A stretch of DNA of 39,590 nt, taken from Fimiplasma intestinipullorum. GTDB lineage: Bacteria; Bacillota_I; Bacilli_A; Erysipelotrichales; Coprobacillaceae. The DNA lies in NCBI GenBank assembly GCA_018715065.1, contig DVMJ01000071.1, positions 1-39,590 on the forward strand, read 5' to 3'. Of the stretch, positions 14,656 through 22,270 are shown piece by piece (the first letter of the stretch is position 1; every line of letters begins with the position of its first letter). Made by a program: the position numbers and the translations under genes. The notes under the pieces were generated by a model, which did no database searches, was not told the DNA's origin, and worked only from the letters and a program-made list of their open reading frames with translations.

Positions 14656-15071
14656 TGTCACTGGAAGTACAGGTTCAATCACTGGCGGCGGCTTTTCTTT
14701 ATGGGCTGGCGGTCTCTTTTGGGTATGGCTGGATCAACCGGCTGGTCTATCGCTGCCGGCGTGGGCTGTTAGGCTATTTGATAGAGATCGTCCTGGCCAG
14801 CCTGATTTCGGCTGGTCTGTTTTTCAGCCTTCAGGCAATCAACGGCGGCTATACGAATGTGTATATGCTGATGACCTTTTGCTTGGGAGTCATGGTTTAT
14901 GAATTTTGCTTTGCGCGTCTCTATCTGGGGCAGGTAGAACGGCAAATGCGCCTGGTTCGATGGCTTTTTTTCCCGTTTCGCTTCATTTTTCGTTCAATTA
15001 ATGCTATACTAAGAAAAATAAGGAAGGTGATGGGACTTGGCCAAGCAAAGAAGAAAATTCAAAAAGAGTAG
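14655..15071 (+). CDS. yabQ: Spore cortex membrane protein YabQ
   Basis: The protein has 138 residues. The N-terminus (LEVQVQSLAAAFLYGLAVSFGYGWINRLVY) and three to four membrane segments up to about residue 90 match YabQ, a mother-cell outer-forespore-membrane protein needed for cortex synthesis. The basic C-terminus (LRKIRKVMGLGQAKKKIQKE) overlaps the start of divIC by 35 bp. The start is coupled to yabP (TAATG). A likely vegetative promoter for divIC lies inside the 3' end of this gene. Confidence 0.9.
   Translation: MSLEVQVQSLAAAFLYGLAVSFGYGWINRLVYRCRRGLLGYLIEIVLASLISAGLFFSLQAINGGYTNVYMLMTFCLGVMVYEFCFARLYLGQVERQMRLVRWLFFPFRFIFRSINAILRKIRKVMGLGQAKKKIQKE
14982..15010 (+). promoter_or_regulatory. 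Internal promoter for divIC within yabQ
   Basis: TTCATT (14982-14987), a 17-bp spacer and TATACT (15005-15010), with a TG extension (TGcTATACT). It lies 26 bp before the divIC start and would allow vegetative expression of divIC independent of the sporulation cluster. Confidence 0.55.
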
Positions 15072-15339
15072 ATTGATTGGTTTTGCCTGTGTCATTTTAT
15101 CTTGTGTGATGCTTTATTCTATGGGTCAACGCGTCTATCATTATTACTTAGATTCCAAACAGCTAGCTGAACTTGAAGCACAAAAGGTGACGCTGGAGGA
15201 AGAACGTCAGAAGCTGGAAGAGCAGCTCGATTTGTTGGATGACGAAAATTATGTTACGCGCTATGCCCGTAAGTATTGGGTTTTTACAAAAGAAGGCGAG
15301 AAGGTCATTACGCTGCCCGATGACAATACGCAGCAGTAA
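15037..15339 (+). CDS. divIC: Septum formation initiator DivIC (FtsB-like)
   Basis: The protein has 100 residues. A short basic cytoplasmic start (AKQRRKFKKSR) is followed by one membrane segment (LIGFACVILSCVMLYSM, about residues 14-30), a coiled coil (LAELEAQKVTLEEERQKLEEQLDLLDDENYV) and the DivIC/FtsB ending YARKYWVFTKEGEKVITLPD. It is a divisome protein that works with FtsL and DivIB. The start is TTG at 15037, with AGGAAGGTGA upstream, and overlaps yabQ by 35 bp. The spoVT-rqcP-yabP-yabQ-divIC order matches Bacillus, although mazG/yabN is missing. Confidence 0.92.
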   Translation: MAKQRRKFKKSRLIGFACVILSCVMLYSMGQRVYHYYLDSKQLAELEAQKVTLEEERQKLEEQLDLLDDENYVTRYARKYWVFTKEGEKVITLPDDNTQQ

Positions 15340-15360
15340 GCGACCGATCGCTTCTTTTTA
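15338..15360 (+). terminator. Terminator after divIC
   Basis: AAGCGA (15338-15343) pairs with TCGCTT (15348-15353) around a CCGA loop; a T-rich tail follows. The stop codon overlaps the stem. Confidence 0.75.
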
Positions 15361-15384
15361 TTTATCGTAATAGGGGGAAAAAAG

Positions 15385-16173
15385 ATGCTGGAAAGATTTG
15401 TATTACCGATTCATTCATTAAAAAGGGATCGTCAGGTGGTGATCTATGTACCGGATCATTATGAAGACAGCTTGGAGCGTTATCCGGTCTTGTATATTCA
15501 GGACGGCGAGAATGCTTTTTTCGATGAAACAGCCTTTGGACACAAGAGCTGGGGCTTTTTGGATTATGTGACACGTTCCGGGATGAAGGTGATCCTGGTG
15601 GCTGTTTATTGTAATCAGGAAGGATTTAAGCGCATGGACGAATATGGACCATGGCCGATCGATGAAGATCTGAGCTTTCATGAAACGCACCAGCCAGGAA
15701 TGATCGTTGGCGGTGAAGGCGATCTTTATGTGCGTTGGCTGATCGAGGAACTGAAGCCCTGGGTCGATGCGCGCTATCCGACCGATCCGCAGGATACAGG
15801 AATCTGCGGCAGTTCCATGGGTGGGGTGATTGCCAGCTATGCTGCCTTGGCCTATCCAGAGGTCTTTAAGAAGTGTGCGGCCTTGTCGACGGCTTTCTGG
15901 TTTTATGAAAATGAGTTCCAGACGCTGATCGAGCAAAGTGATCTATCCGCCATAGAAGCTTTTTACTTTGATATTGGCAGTGATGAGGGCTGTGGGGATG
16001 AGGAAGCGAATATCTGGTATCGCACGTCCAATGCCCGCATCTTAGCCTTGCTGCAGGAGCGCATTGAACCACTCTATTTCCAATATATCGGTACGGCCAG
16101 CCATAATGAGTGGGAATGGTCGAAGCGCGTACCGGTCTTTATGCCGCTGTTATTTGGCAGGAAAGGAAAGTAA
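15385..16173 (+). CDS. Alpha/beta-hydrolase esterase (esterase D / Fes-like)
   Basis: The protein has 262 residues. YPVLYIQDGENAFFDE is the oxyanion-hole region of the putative-esterase family. The nucleophile elbow is GICGSSMGGVIASYAAL (Ser in GxSxG, about residues 146-152). The acid is in FDIGSDEG and the catalytic His is probably in GTASHNEWEWSKRVP. No signal peptide, so it is predicted cytoplasmic. Substrate unknown; relatives cleave ester-linked siderophores or acyl esters. AGGGGGAAAA precedes the ATG. It ends 1 nt before the folC start codon and is probably in an operon with it. Confidence 0.87.
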   Translation: MLERFVLPIHSLKRDRQVVIYVPDHYEDSLERYPVLYIQDGENAFFDETAFGHKSWGFLDYVTRSGMKVILVAVYCNQEGFKRMDEYGPWPIDEDLSFHETHQPGMIVGGEGDLYVRWLIEELKPWVDARYPTDPQDTGICGSSMGGVIASYAALAYPEVFKKCAALSTAFWFYENEFQTLIEQSDLSAIEAFYFDIGSDEGCGDEEANIWYRTSNARILALLQERIEPLYFQYIGTASHNEWEWSKRVPVFMPLLFGRKGK

Positions 16174-16174
16174 G

Positions 16175-17407
16175 ATGTTTGTACATATCAAAGAGGCCTG
16201 TGCTTTTTTAGAAGGACGCAGGCACAAGACGACTTTAGCGCGTTTTAAAGAAATCCTGGATGAGATCGGCCTTCCATATCAACGTCTGAAGATGATCCAT
16301 GTAGCGGGAACCAATGGGAAAGGCAGTACGGTCAATGATCTGGCCTGCATCCTGATGGCTGCCGGTTACCATGTGGGGACCTTTACTTCGCCCTATATCC
16401 TCAGTCATAATGACCGCATCTGTATCGATCGTCAGCCGATTGCAGATGATGTGTTTTTAGATCTCATCAATACCTGGCAGCCAACGATTGAAAAATACGG
16501 GTTATCCATGTTTGAAAGTGATATTCTTTTAATGTTTGCTTACTTTTTAAGCCAGCCGTTGGACTATGTCATCATTGAAGCCGGGATTGGCGGACTGAAT
16601 GATAAAACGAATCTGATTACCCCGATTGCCAGTGTGATCACCAATATCGGCCATGATCATCTGGCCAGTTTAGGACCGACACTTGAGGATGTCGCACGGC
16701 AAAAGGGAGGCATCATCAAAGAAGGCGTTCCTGTCTTCTGTGGCCGGATGCCAGAAGCGCTGATGGCGGTGCTGGATGAGATGGCCCATCAGAAAAAGAC
16801 CGTGGTCCATTACAGTGATCCTCCAGAGGTGACCCAATACCCGATTGATTTTCATTATCGTGGACTGGATATCCGCTTGGGGGATGTCGGGATGTACCAG
16901 GTGGCCAATGCGAGCCTGGCCATCGATGTGGTTTTAGGATTATGGTCCCATGCGCTGGATGCAGCCATCATCAGTGGTCTCAGGATGGCACACTGGCCGG
17001 GACGTTTTGAACACTTTACCTATCAGGGACAGGATCTTTTCTTGGATGGCGCGCATAATAGGGAAGCGATGACCGCATTGATCCAAACCGTTAAGCAGCG
17101 GGTCGGTGAGCATCCTGTTGAGGTCATCTATGCGGCTTTGCGCGATAAAGATTATGTTCGGATGGCCAAAATGCTTCAGGAGGCAGGTTTTACGGTTCGA
17201 GTCTGTCATTTCGATGATGAGCGTGCCTTACGTGCTACAGATCTATCCAGATTAAGCGGAGTCGCATATCTGGATCGTGTTGAAACCGGTCTGAAGCAAT
17301 GGAAGCAAGATCCCAAGACGGTGCTGTTAGTGACCGGGTCTTTGCATTTTATTTCGTATGTACGGCATCTTTTCGACAAAGATACACAAATAAAGGTTTC
17401 CTCTTAG
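16175..17407 (+). CDS. folC: Folylpolyglutamate synthase / dihydrofolate synthase
   Basis: The protein has 410 residues. The P-loop is in MIHVAGTNGKGSTVNDLACIL (about residues 44-64), followed by TFTSPYILSHNDRICID. The Mur-ligase-type motifs EAGIGGLNDKTNLI and VITNIGHDHLASLGPTLEDVARQKGGIIK come next, and the C-terminal WPGRFE....LFLDGAHNREAM completes the family pattern. It adds glutamate to folates and may make dihydrofolate from dihydropteroate. The ATG at 16175 has AGGAAAGG upstream; a longer frame extends into the esterase gene. A folate riboswitch and a folate transporter component follow directly. Confidence 0.95.
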   Translation: MFVHIKEACAFLEGRRHKTTLARFKEILDEIGLPYQRLKMIHVAGTNGKGSTVNDLACILMAAGYHVGTFTSPYILSHNDRICIDRQPIADDVFLDLINTWQPTIEKYGLSMFESDILLMFAYFLSQPLDYVIIEAGIGGLNDKTNLITPIASVITNIGHDHLASLGPTLEDVARQKGGIIKEGVPVFCGRMPEALMAVLDEMAHQKKTVVHYSDPPEVTQYPIDFHYRGLDIRLGDVGMYQVANASLAIDVVLGLWSHALDAAIISGLRMAHWPGRFEHFTYQGQDLFLDGAHNREAMTALIQTVKQRVGEHPVEVIYAALRDKDYVRMAKMLQEAGFTVRVCHFDDERALRATDLSRLSGVAYLDRVETGLKQWKQDPKTVLLVTGSLHFISYVRHLFDKDTQIKVSS

Positions 17408-17425
17408 CCTGAAACTCTGTATAAT
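17397..17425 (+). promoter_or_regulatory. Promoter of the THF riboswitch-folT transcript
   Basis: A consensus TATAAT at 17420-17425 has a weak -35 (TTTCCT, 17397-17402) 17 bp upstream. Transcription would start at about 17432, the 5' edge of the riboswitch. Confidence 0.6.
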
Positions 17426-17430
17426 AGAGA

Positions 17431-17547
17431 AGTCAGAGTAGGCAGACTGCGTCAAGTGCCTTTACATGGGATGTCGGTAAAGGACGAAGATGGTTCATCG
17501 CGGTAGTCTGCTGCATCCGCTGCGTGCGGCCTCTGGAGAAATGGAGG
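17431..17547 (+). promoter_or_regulatory. Tetrahydrofolate (THF) riboswitch controlling a folate transporter
   Basis: The conserved blocks of the THF-I class are present in order: AGAGTAG, GCGTCAAGTGCC, GGGATG, GGACGAA, CGCGGTA and GCATCCGCT. P2 is GCAGACT (17442-17448) with AGTCTGC (17505-17511). P3 is CCTTTAC (17459-17465) with GTAAAGG (17477-17483). P4 is GATG (17489-17492) with CATC (17496-17499). The pseudoknot GGATG (17469-17473) pairs with CATCC (17514-17518). P1 is short (CAG/CTG). Downstream, CCTC (17530-17533) can pair with the GAGG of the ribosome binding site (17544-17547), a likely translational expression platform. An alternative CAGAG (17434-17438) / CTCTG (17531-17535) pairing would free it. 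Confidence 0.93.
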
Positions 17548-17552
17548 TTAAG

Positions 17553-18350
17553 ATGAAAAGAAAAGGTTTTTCGACCCAAACCATCGTGTTTGGGGCATTT
17601 CTGGTAACCATCGCTTTTTTACTGGGCGGCGGTTTCCAGCGTGTCACGGGCATTCCCACCAGCATTAAACTGAATTTTGGGGGTGCCAGCCAGAGCATTG
17701 GCTTCACGGCTGTGCCATTAGTCATTGCCAGTCTGGTATTAGGTCCCTTTGGGGGACTGATCGTCGCGGCGTTATATGATACGCTGCAGTATTTGTTGAT
17801 AACAGGAGGTGTCTGGAATCCTATTTTCACGCTTTCTGAAATCGTTGTGGGCTGGTTGCCCGGGATGATCTATTTAGGCTTTAAGAAGGTCAACCTGACA
17901 CGTTCGATCCGACGTGAGCTCGTGGCTTTTTTAGTGGCTTATGGTCTCGCTATGATCCTCATGACATCCGTAATGGGTCAGGGCCAGTCTGAAGCACAAC
18001 GTGTGGTACAGATGATCTCGTTTGAAAATGGATTCCATATCGTGAATGGTATTTTGCTGGGGGCTTTTCTTCTGGCAATCGTCTTATCGATCGGCCTGAT
18101 GTTTTTTTTCTCACGCAAACGTTCGACCGAAGGGCTCTTTTCCTTTGATAAGATCTATCTTGTCACATTTCTGGCAATGATCTTGCGCTCATTGATCAGC
18201 GGTTATGGTTTATGGCTGTATATGGGCAAAACTGTCCCTTTGATTTTTTATTGGCTGCCGCGCTTTGTAACACCGATGTTCTTAGTGCCGATCGTCAGCT
18301 TTGCCATTACCGGTTTAGGCTACATCCTGAAACGATATACGCATGATTAA
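17553..18350 (+). CDS. folT: Folate ECF transporter S component (FolT-like)
   Basis: The protein has 265 residues and about six membrane segments. LVLGPFGGLIVAALYDTLQYLL and the following FTLSEIVVGWLPGMIYLGF resemble ECF transporter substrate-binding subunits of the folate type. It captures folate and works with a shared EcfA/A'/T module, not in this window. It is longer than usual FolT proteins (about 170-200), mainly through extra segments between about residues 125 and 215. The ATG at 17553 is set by GGAGG at 17543-17547. The THF riboswitch immediately upstream and folC before it strongly support the folate assignment. Confidence 0.9.
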   Translation: MKRKGFSTQTIVFGAFLVTIAFLLGGGFQRVTGIPTSIKLNFGGASQSIGFTAVPLVIASLVLGPFGGLIVAALYDTLQYLLITGGVWNPIFTLSEIVVGWLPGMIYLGFKKVNLTRSIRRELVAFLVAYGLAMILMTSVMGQGQSEAQRVVQMISFENGFHIVNGILLGAFLLAIVLSIGLMFFFSRKRSTEGLFSFDKIYLVTFLAMILRSLISGYGLWLYMGKTVPLIFYWLPRFVTPMFLVPIVSFAITGLGYILKRYTHD

Positions 18351-18361
18351 AGGAGATAAAG

Positions 18362-18841
18362 ATGGAATTAAAGTTAGCTTCATCTATGCAGGTTCAAATG
18401 GTGTTTGATCTGATTGCCGAACGCATCGCCTGGATGGATGAAAAAGGCATTTCACAATGGAATGTGACCAACTATCTGGATGTTTTCCCGTTTACCTATT
18501 TTGTGGAAAAACAGCAGGCAGACAAGATGTATGTCCTGATGGAACAGGATCAGCTGCAAGCGGCCTGTATTTTAGAAACGGATGATGATGGCTGGTATGA
18601 TCAGCGTCCGGCTTTCTATGTGCATCAGCTCGTCTCTGATCCTGGCTGTCCGGGGGCAGGCAGCCGTCTATTGACGGAGGTAGAAGCCCTGGCACAGCGC
18701 GAAGGGCGATGTCTGGTCCGTTTGGATTGCATGCAGACCAATCAGGCTTTGAATGCATTTTACGAAAAGAGAGGTTATCGCAAGGTCGGTACATGCCAGG
18801 TCGGGCTGTATGAAGGGTTTCAGCGCGAAAAGCGGGTCTAG
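18362..18841 (+). CDS. GNAT family N-acetyltransferase
   Basis: The protein has 159 residues. The N-terminal half (WMDEKGISQWNVTNYLDVFP) resembles GNATs of the KGISQWN type. HQLVSDPGCPGAGSRLLTEVEALAQREG is motif A in diverged form, and LDCMQTNQALNAFYEKRGYRKVG is the GNAT ending. Acceptor unknown. AAGGAG lies upstream of the ATG. It follows folT by 11 bp, so it is in the riboswitch-controlled transcript unless an unseen promoter exists; a role in folate metabolism is not implied by the sequence. Confidence 0.87.
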   Translation: MELKLASSMQVQMVFDLIAERIAWMDEKGISQWNVTNYLDVFPFTYFVEKQQADKMYVLMEQDQLQAACILETDDDGWYDQRPAFYVHQLVSDPGCPGAGSRLLTEVEALAQREGRCLVRLDCMQTNQALNAFYEKRGYRKVGTCQVGLYEGFQREKRV

Positions 18842-18894
18842 GTGTGAAACTATAAAACGAGTGAGTGCTTGCACAACAGTACAATAAGCACGTT

Positions 18895-18921
18895 AAAAGG
18901 GCAGATCTCTGCCCTTTTTTT
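18895..18921. terminator. Bidirectional terminator between the GNAT gene and gerQ
   Basis: AAAAGGGCA (18895-18903) pairs with TGCCCTTTT (18910-18918). Seven T follow on the plus strand and four on the minus strand. Confidence 0.88.
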
Positions 18922-19345
18922 AGCGGAAAGGATAATCGTAGGCGATCTCTTCGTCAAACTCGGCCCAGGTGAAGTAGATCAGCTGTAAGAGATAGCGCTT
19001 GCCGGTCTTTGGATCGCTGATAATCAGGTGATCGCGTCCGGCCGCTTCGATCACCCCTTTGTAGACACGATCGCGCCATTCGTTGGAGTCGGTATAAGTA
19101 AAGTAGAAAGTTCCCACTTTGCCTTTGTTAAGGCGCAGGATGTTTTCGATATACGATTCCTCGACAAAGCCGGAAAGCGGCCCGTAAGGACTGGAGTAGG
19201 CACCGTCCTGATATACGGGTTGACCATAGCCGGGCGTCGGATAGGGTGTTGGTTTTGGGCAGGGCTGGTTGACATAGACCTGCCGTTCCTGTCCGGGGGT
19301 GGCATAGGGCTGGGCATAGTTATAGTTTTTATGCTGATAATCCAT
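18920..19345 (-). CDS. gerQ: Spore coat protein GerQ
   Basis: The protein has 141 residues. The first ~60 are a Pro/Tyr/Gln-rich low-complexity region (YNYAQPYATPGQ...PTPYPTPGYGQPV). The conserved C-terminal domain begins SFVEESYIENILRLNKGK-like (GFVEESYIENILRLNKGK) and continues TFYFTYTDSNEWRDRVYKGVIEAAGRDHLIISDPKTGKRYLL, matching GerQ (YwdL). In Bacillus GerQ is a coat protein, crosslinked by transglutaminase, needed to place the cortex hydrolase CwlJ. AAGGAGG precedes the ATG. It is 16 bp downstream of cwlJ, consistent with a cwlJ-gerQ operon as in some Bacillus. Confidence 0.95.
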   Translation of the reverse strand: MDYQHKNYNYAQPYATPGQERQVYVNQPCPKPTPYPTPGYGQPVYQDGAYSSPYGPLSGFVEESYIENILRLNKGKVGTFYFTYTDSNEWRDRVYKGVIEAAGRDHLIISDPKTGKRYLLQLIYFTWAEFDEEIAYDYPFR

Positions 19346-19361
19346 GAAAAAACCTCCTTGT

Positions 19362-19784
19362 TTATAAATTGCAGCCTAAACTGTATTCAGGGTTATAGAA
19401 GCAATGCTGTTTAAAACGTCCGGAAAAATGACCGTACCACTGGGGCGAACAGGCGACGCCGGTACCGGGATTGCGATACCAGAGTGCCCGGTTGGCAGGC
19501 TCGGCGCGATATCCTTTGATGTTTCTTTCGGCAAGCTCCTTCTCTTTGGCGGTGGCTGAGCCGACAAATAAAGGGGTGTTGACACCGGCAAAAGCATTGG
19601 TCTGATAGATGACATCGCTGATCGTGCGGGTCTCTCTAAAGACGTCACAGTTGGCAACGACGCGATTGATGACGACATTGCCCACTAATAGCATTCCGAA
19701 ATTGCCTTCCCCAACCGCCTCAGAGCGGATCAGCCGACCCAGAAGATCGATCTCTTTGCCTGTATATTTGCAGCGTGAAGTGAT
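19362..19784 (-). CDS. cwlJ: Spore cortex-lytic enzyme CwlJ (apparent ATC start)
   Basis: From the ATC at 19784 the protein has 140 residues, matching the usual ~140. The N-terminal helix EIDLLGRLIRSEAVGEGNFGMLLVGNVVINRVVANC carries the SleB/CwlJ (Hydrolase_2) catalytic Glu region, followed by VIYQTNAFAGV, RALWYRNPGTGVACSPQWYGHFSGRFKQHCFYNP. It degrades cortex peptidoglycan during germination. The first ATG in frame (19694) lies inside the conserved domain, too late. Between the upstream stop (19832-19830) and 19694 there is no ATG, GTG or TTG. AAAGGAGG (19800-19793) is 8 nt from ATC, so a rare ATC start is the simplest reading; CTG at 19817 or a damaged start are alternatives. Confidence 0.85.
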   Translation of the reverse strand: MTSRCKYTGKEIDLLGRLIRSEAVGEGNFGMLLVGNVVINRVVANCDVFRETRTISDVIYQTNAFAGVNTPLFVGSATAKEKELAERNIKGYRAEPANRALWYRNPGTGVACSPQWYGHFSGRFKQHCFYNPEYSLGCNL

Positions 19785-19849
19785 AGTTTCAACCTCCTTT
19801 GCTATGAATATATGCAGGTTTTTTATAGATTAGACCAGACAGGCTGTTA

Positions 19850-19857
19850 ATTATATG
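19850..19857 (-). promoter_or_regulatory. Possible sporulation (sigma-E-like) -10 element for cwlJ-gerQ
   Basis: On the minus strand CATATAAT (19857-19850) differs by one base from the sigma-E -10 consensus CATACAAT. No convincing -35 was found, so this is tentative. Confidence 0.25.
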
Positions 19858-19939
19858 TTTTTTTTGGTAGCGCTTTGTTAAAAGTCTGAAAAAGACTTGT
19901 GGGAATGAAACTTCTGTCTATATTTTTTCAAAAAGAGAT

Positions 19940-19967
19940 TTGCAAAGCAGGGATATTGTGCTAAAAT
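19940..19967 (+). promoter_or_regulatory. Promoter of glgCDA
   Basis: TTGCAA (19940-19945), a 16-bp spacer and TAAAAT (19962-19967), with an extended -10 (TGcTAAAAT). Confidence 0.75.
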
Positions 19968-20017
19968 ATGGATATAGAAAAGCGGTTTCATAACGCTCAA
20001 GGAGGTAAATACGAGAT

Positions 20018-21145
20018 ATGAAAAAAGAAATGGTAGCAATGATCCTTGCGGGTGGTCGCGGAACTCGATTGGAAGCATTAACAGCTAAAGTCGCTAAACC
20101 TGCCGTTCATTTCGGTGGTAAATATCGTATTATTGATTTTCCACTTTCTAACTGTGCAAACTCAAACATTGATATTGTCGGTGTACTGACACAATATGAA
20201 TCAGTTTTACTTGGGACTTATGTTGGTTCAGGAACAAAGTGGGGTCTGGATGGCTCTAGCTCACTTGCCGCTATTTTGCCAGCTCGTGAAAGAGGGGAAG
20301 TTGGGGCTACCTGGTATGCAGGTACAGCGGATGCCATTTATCAGAATATCAGCTTTTTGGACTCTTATGATCCAGACTATGTGCTGATCCTTTCTGGTGA
20401 CCACATCTACAAAATGGATTACGATAAGATGCTTGAAGCACATAAAGAACGTAAGGCTGACCTGACGGTTGCCGTACTGAATGTATCATTAAAAGAAGCT
20501 AGCCGTTTTGGTATCATGAATACTTATGAAGACGGGACGATCTATGAATTCGAAGAAAAACCTGCTGAACCAAAATCAACTCTGGCCAGCATGGGTATTT
20601 ACATCTTCTCTTACAAAGCACTGCGCAGCTATCTGATTGATGATGCCAAAGATGAAAACAGTAAGCATGACTTTGGTATGAACATCATCCCAGCGATGCT
20701 CAAAGACGGTAAACGTTTATATGCCTATGAATTTGAAGGATACTGGAAAGACGTTGGAACAGTTGAAAGCTTATGGCAGGCGAATATGGACCTGTTAGAT
20801 GATAAAAATGACCTGGATCTCTATAATCTGAAAAAAGACTGGAAGATCTATACAGAAGATACTTTCTCTCATCCACAGATCATTGGTGAGGATGCGGTGA
20901 TCAAAAACTCAATGCTGACGCAGGGATGCGTGATCAACGGTGAAATCGAAGGTTCTGTTTTATTTGATAACGTCTTTGTCGGAAAAGGGGCAAAGGTCGT
21001 GGACTCTGTCCTGATGCCAGGTGTACTGGTTGAAGAGGGCGCAGAAGTTTACAAGGCAATCGTTGACGAGGATTGCGTGATCCGCGCAGGAACAGAAATC
21101 AACAAGCAGGCTGAAAAAGTCATGCTGATTAGTGATAATAAGTAA
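20018..21145 (+). CDS. glgC: Glucose-1-phosphate adenylyltransferase, catalytic subunit
   Basis: The protein has 375 residues. The nucleotidyltransferase signature is AMILAGGRGTRLEALTAKVAKPAVHFGGKYRIIDFPLSNC (about residues 7-46). Other matches are the WYAGTADAIYQN loop, the LILSGDHIYKMDY metal site, EFEEKPAEPKS and YWKDVGTVESLW. A left-handed beta-helix follows. It makes ADP-glucose from glucose 1-phosphate and ATP, the committed step of glycogen synthesis. AAGGAGGT lies 12 nt before the ATG. First gene of glgC-glgD-glgA. Confidence 0.97.
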   Translation: MKKEMVAMILAGGRGTRLEALTAKVAKPAVHFGGKYRIIDFPLSNCANSNIDIVGVLTQYESVLLGTYVGSGTKWGLDGSSSLAAILPARERGEVGATWYAGTADAIYQNISFLDSYDPDYVLILSGDHIYKMDYDKMLEAHKERKADLTVAVLNVSLKEASRFGIMNTYEDGTIYEFEEKPAEPKSTLASMGIYIFSYKALRSYLIDDAKDENSKHDFGMNIIPAMLKDGKRLYAYEFEGYWKDVGTVESLWQANMDLLDDKNDLDLYNLKKDWKIYTEDTFSHPQIIGEDAVIKNSMLTQGCVINGEIEGSVLFDNVFVGKGAKVVDSVLMPGVLVEEGAEVYKAIVDEDCVIRAGTEINKQAEKVMLISDNK

Positions 21146-21160
21146 GGGAGAGAAGAGACA

Positions 21161-22270
21161 ATGGCAAAAACATTAGGATTAGTTAACTTACATTCAACGG
21201 TTACCTACGGTGGCCTGACGGAGAGAAGACCAGTAGCTTCCGTAAGCTATTTAGGTCGCTATGCAATTATTGATATTGTATTATCCAATATGTCTAATTC
21301 TGGTATTGATTCTGTCGGTATTCTGATTCAAAACAACCCACGTTCTTTGTTCAAACATATCGGACATGGTAACGGCTGGAACTTCAATACCAAAAAAGGC
21401 GGCATGTCTTTGCTTTATAATGAAAAGTATGCCAATAACCTGAAGTACAATCACGATATCAATAATCTGGTTGAAAACATTGCTTTTATTAAAGACAATA
21501 TGCCTGATTATGTGGTCATTGCACCTTGCCACATTGTGACAACCATGAACTACAATGATGTCATTGATGCCCATATTGCCAGCGGTGCGGATATCACGGT
21601 CGTATATAAACACATCGATGACGCAGATACGGCTTATATCGGTAGTGATTATTTGAAGATGACCGGCAATAAGATTGATGAATTCAAAGTCAACAAAGGC
21701 AATAAGAAAGAACGCGATATTTCTTTGGAAACCTATGTCATCAATACGCCTGTTTTAATGGATCTGATCGACTATGCGACACACTTAAGTTCATTCTATA
21801 ACTTAAGAGATACGTTAGCTTATTTAGCGGATGAAAGAACCATCAACGCTTATGAATACAAAGGCTATGCACGTTGCCTGGATTCTATGGAACATTATAT
21901 GGAATACTCTTTAGAAATGCTCGACCTTGATGTTTCTACCCAGGTATTTAAATCCAACTGGCCTATTTATACAAGAACGAACGATACGCCACCTACAAAA
22001 TATAAGGAACATGCGAAAGTAACGAAATCCTTCGTTGCCAATGGTGCCATCATCGACGGTAAAGTTGAAGGCAGCATCATCGGCCGTGAAGTAAAGATCG
22101 GTACGGGTGCAACCGTCATCAACTCCATCATTTTCTCCAATGCAGTCATTGATGAGGGTGCATATCTGGAAAACGTGATCGTAGATAAGAAAGCAACCGT
22201 TTCTCGTGTGAAGGATCTCAGCGGAACCAAAGCCAGTCCACTCTATATTAAAGAAGGAGACAATGTTTAA
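21161..22270 (+). CDS. glgD: Glucose-1-phosphate adenylyltransferase, regulatory-type subunit GlgD
   Basis: The protein has 369 residues and is homologous to GlgC over its full length (GRYAIIDIVLSNMSNSGIDSVGIL; DYVVIAPCHIVTTMNYNDV; SIIGREVKIGTGATVINSII). It lacks the GGxGxRL catalytic signature; the corresponding stretch is TYGGLTERRPVASV. In Firmicutes GlgD acts with GlgC and modulates ADP-glucose synthesis. GGGAGAG precedes the ATG, 15 bp after glgC. The stop overlaps glgA by one base. Confidence 0.95.
   Translation: MAKTLGLVNLHSTVTYGGLTERRPVASVSYLGRYAIIDIVLSNMSNSGIDSVGILIQNNPRSLFKHIGHGNGWNFNTKKGGMSLLYNEKYANNLKYNHDINNLVENIAFIKDNMPDYVVIAPCHIVTTMNYNDVIDAHIASGADITVVYKHIDDADTAYIGSDYLKMTGNKIDEFKVNKGNKKERDISLETYVINTPVLMDLIDYATHLSSFYNLRDTLAYLADERTINAYEYKGYARCLDSMEHYMEYSLEMLDLDVSTQVFKSNWPIYTRTNDTPPTKYKEHAKVTKSFVANGAIIDGKVEGSIIGREVKIGTGATVINSIIFSNAVIDEGAYLENVIVDKKATVSRVKDLSGTKASPLYIKEGDNV

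Noticed and set aside
16064..16174. Upstream extension of folC inside the esterase gene
   Set aside because: The extension is not folC-like; AGGAAAGG and the conserved start place it at 16175.
18861..18893. Second hairpin (GTGCTT...AAGCAC) before the gerQ terminator
   Set aside because: Long loop and only about six pairs, no T tail; too weak to call.
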